The notes beneath the pieces were generated by a model. The model had not been told where the DNA came from. It did no database searches and saw nothing but the letters and a program-made list of their open reading frames with translations. A stretch of 64,000 nucleotides of DNA, taken from positions 62,001 through 126,000 of the forward strand of contig JASLYQ010000002.1 of assembly GCA_030739735.1 (NCBI GenBank), given 5' to 3'. Below are positions 62,884 to 64,000 of the stretch, in pieces; within the stretch, counting starts at the first letter, position 1; each line of letters starts with the position of its first letter. The DNA is from Alphaproteobacteria bacterium (lineage in GTDB: Bacteria > Pseudomonadota > Alphaproteobacteria > UBA7887). Made by a program: the position numbers and the translations under genes.

Positions 62884-64000
62884 ATGACCATGCTCGACGG
62901 CATCCGCGTGCTCAGCTTCAATCATTTCCTACTCGGACCGATGGGCATGCAGGTGCTCGGCGATCTCGGCGCCGACGTCATCGCGGTAGAGCCCGTGAGC
63001 GGCGGCTTCCAGCGCAAATGGAGCGGCGCTAACCGGCGCGCGGATGGGGAATCTCTGCTGCACCTCTGCGCCAACCGCAACAAGCGCAATATCGCGATCG
63101 ACTTAAAGTCCGAGGAAGGCAAGGAGATTGTGCACCGGCTGATCGCCAAGAGCGACGTGATCTGCGAGAACTTCCGCCCCGGCGTGATGGACAAGTTCGG
63201 CTTCGGCTACGAAGACGCTAAGAAAATCAATGCCGGCGTCATCTATGCCTCGGCTTCGGGCTATGGTGGCGACGGTCCCTACCGCGAGCGCCCGGGCCAA
63301 GACCTCGTGGTACAAGCCATGTCGGGCCTGGCTATGATCAACGGCAACGACCAGCAAGCACCGATCCCGGTGGGCGTCTCAGCCGTCGATCACCACGGCG
63401 CACAAATTCTCGCCATGGCGATCCTCGCTGCGCTGGTGCGCCGCGGGCGCACCGGAGAGGGCTGTCGTGTGGAGGTGGACCTGCTTTCGGCGGGCCTCGA
63501 CATACAATGCGAGTCCCTGGTCTGCTGGGCCAATGGGGAACCGGTATCACTAAGGCCGCCGGCCAATATCGCGGGCTGGTACTATGCGGCGCCCTACGGT
63601 ATCTACGAGACTGCGGACGGTCACATGGCCATCTCGCTTGGCGCCATGGAAACTCTCGCCACGGCGATCGACTTGCCGGCACTTGCGGATTTCTCGGATG
63701 CCGAGACCTTCAGCCGCAACCGTGAGATCGCAGCGTTGATTCAGACGCAGGTCGCCGGTTGGTCTAACGATGAGATCGAAGCGCGGCTCGAAGCCCAGTC
63801 CCTATGGTATGCGCGGGTCAATGATTACGCGGCGGTGATGACTGACCCACAGGTCGTGCATAACGGCTCGTTCATGACCGTGGACGGTGCCAACGGCGAG
63901 CCCATTACCCTGCTCGGCCATCCCGCGCGCTATGACGGCAAACGGCCCGGCGTACGTCGTCCGCCGCAGCCCATCGGCGCCCAGACAGCGGAAGTACTGG
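62884..64000 (+). CDS. Class III CoA-transferase (CaiB/BaiF family), cut by window end
   Basis: The frame is open from ATG 62884 to the last base, giving 372 residues (family length about 390-400). It begins MLDGIRVLSFNHFLLGPMGM with the CoA-binding region LGADVIAVE, followed by NKRNIAIDLKSEEGKEIVHR, ENFRPGVMDKFG, and GQDLVVQAMSGLA with the aspartate that forms the covalent acyl intermediate (as in formyl-CoA transferase). It is likely to transfer CoA to a carboxylate in the adjacent catabolic pathway. The end lies outside the window. Confidence 0.93.
   Translation, partial: MTMLDGIRVLSFNHFLLGPMGMQVLGDLGADVIAVEPVSGGFQRKWSGANRRADGESLLHLCANRNKRNIAIDLKSEEGKEIVHRLIAKSDVICENFRPGVMDKFGFGYEDAKKINAGVIYASASGYGGDGPYRERPGQDLVVQAMSGLAMINGNDQQAPIPVGVSAVDHHGAQILAMAILAALVRRGRTGEGCRVEVDLLSAGLDIQCESLVCWANGEPVSLRPPANIAGWYYAAPYGIYETADGHMAISLGAMETLATAIDLPALADFSDAETFSRNREIAALIQTQVAGWSNDEIEARLEAQSLWYARVNDYAAVMTDPQVVHNGSFMTVDGANGEPITLLGHPARYDGKRPGVRRPPQPIGAQTAEVL

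Noticed and set aside
1-64000. CRISPR arrays, rRNA genes, phage or plasmid modules
   Set aside because: No spaced repeat arrays, no rRNA sequence, and no integrase, capsid, toxin-antitoxin or replication genes were recognised.

Overview
The window is a GC-rich bacterial chromosome segment. Gene content points to an alphaproteobacterium, probably Rhodospirillales-like: an IorAB pair with a DUF6537-type beta subunit, TRAP transporters, many CoA- and Gfo/Idh-family catabolic genes, an apparent DUF1489 relic and a BatD/MoxR-type operon. This placement is inferred from family recollection, not from a marker gene. No plasmid, phage or CRISPR features were seen.

Left part (1-13.7 kb): an aromatic/organic-acid catabolic block (2-hydroxyacid dehydrogenase end, benzoate-type CoA ligase, PEBP protein, hotdog thioesterase), a GNAT acetyltransferase, a complete DctPQM TRAP uptake system, a ferredoxin-type reductase with no oxygenase beside it, an alpha/beta hydrolase, an MMPL/RND exporter with an outer-membrane barrel protein, and an EmrB-type MFS pump. 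Next (13.7-22 kb) come indolepyruvate:ferredoxin oxidoreductase (iorAB), a glutathione transferase, an EamA permease, a small secreted protein, adenosine deaminase and an ArfB-like ribosome-rescue factor.

Centre (22-36.4 kb): a nitrate-respiration locus read on the minus strand. Its order is PAS-BTAD regulator, a gap with tandem TGTTAC repeats, a 75-residue protein, a membrane-anchored monohaem cytochrome c, narG, narH, narJ, narI, a fused NarK1-NarK2 transporter and a second NarK2-like transporter. It is visibly more AT-rich than its surroundings. A hemerythrin-like gene is divergent from the regulator. The regulator's PAS domain has a cluster of cysteines, and the repeats have the geometry expected of SARP/BTAD operators, so this looks like a little-described control circuit for nitrate respiration.

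38-47 kb: after an IS630-type transposase relic and an intact tRNA-Ser(UGA) lies a PQQ alcohol dehydrogenase with the Asp-x-Asp lanthanide signature, a small cytochrome c and a tightly overlapping seven-gene MoxR / DUF58 / DUF4381 / VWA / VWA-like / TPR / BatD operon. That operon corresponds to the mxaRSACKL-type maturation genes of methanol dehydrogenase.

Right part (47-64 kb): GMC oxidoreductase, methyltransferase, acyl-CoA dehydrogenase plus SDR under a likely TetR operator, Gfo/Idh/MocA dehydrogenases, cytochrome P460, an old-yellow-enzyme/dienoyl-CoA-reductase type flavoenzyme, a DapA-family aldolase, enoyl-CoA hydratase, a beta-hydroxyacid dehydrogenase and a CoA-transferase cut by the window end.

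A striking general feature is gene decay. At least eight broken genes or relics (adenylate-cyclase-type SAM/TPR protein, GT39-like membrane protein, IS630 transposase, DUF1489, GNAT tail, outer-membrane barrel tail, Gfo/Idh dehydrogenase, formylglycine-generating-enzyme-like protein) sit in the gaps between intact genes.
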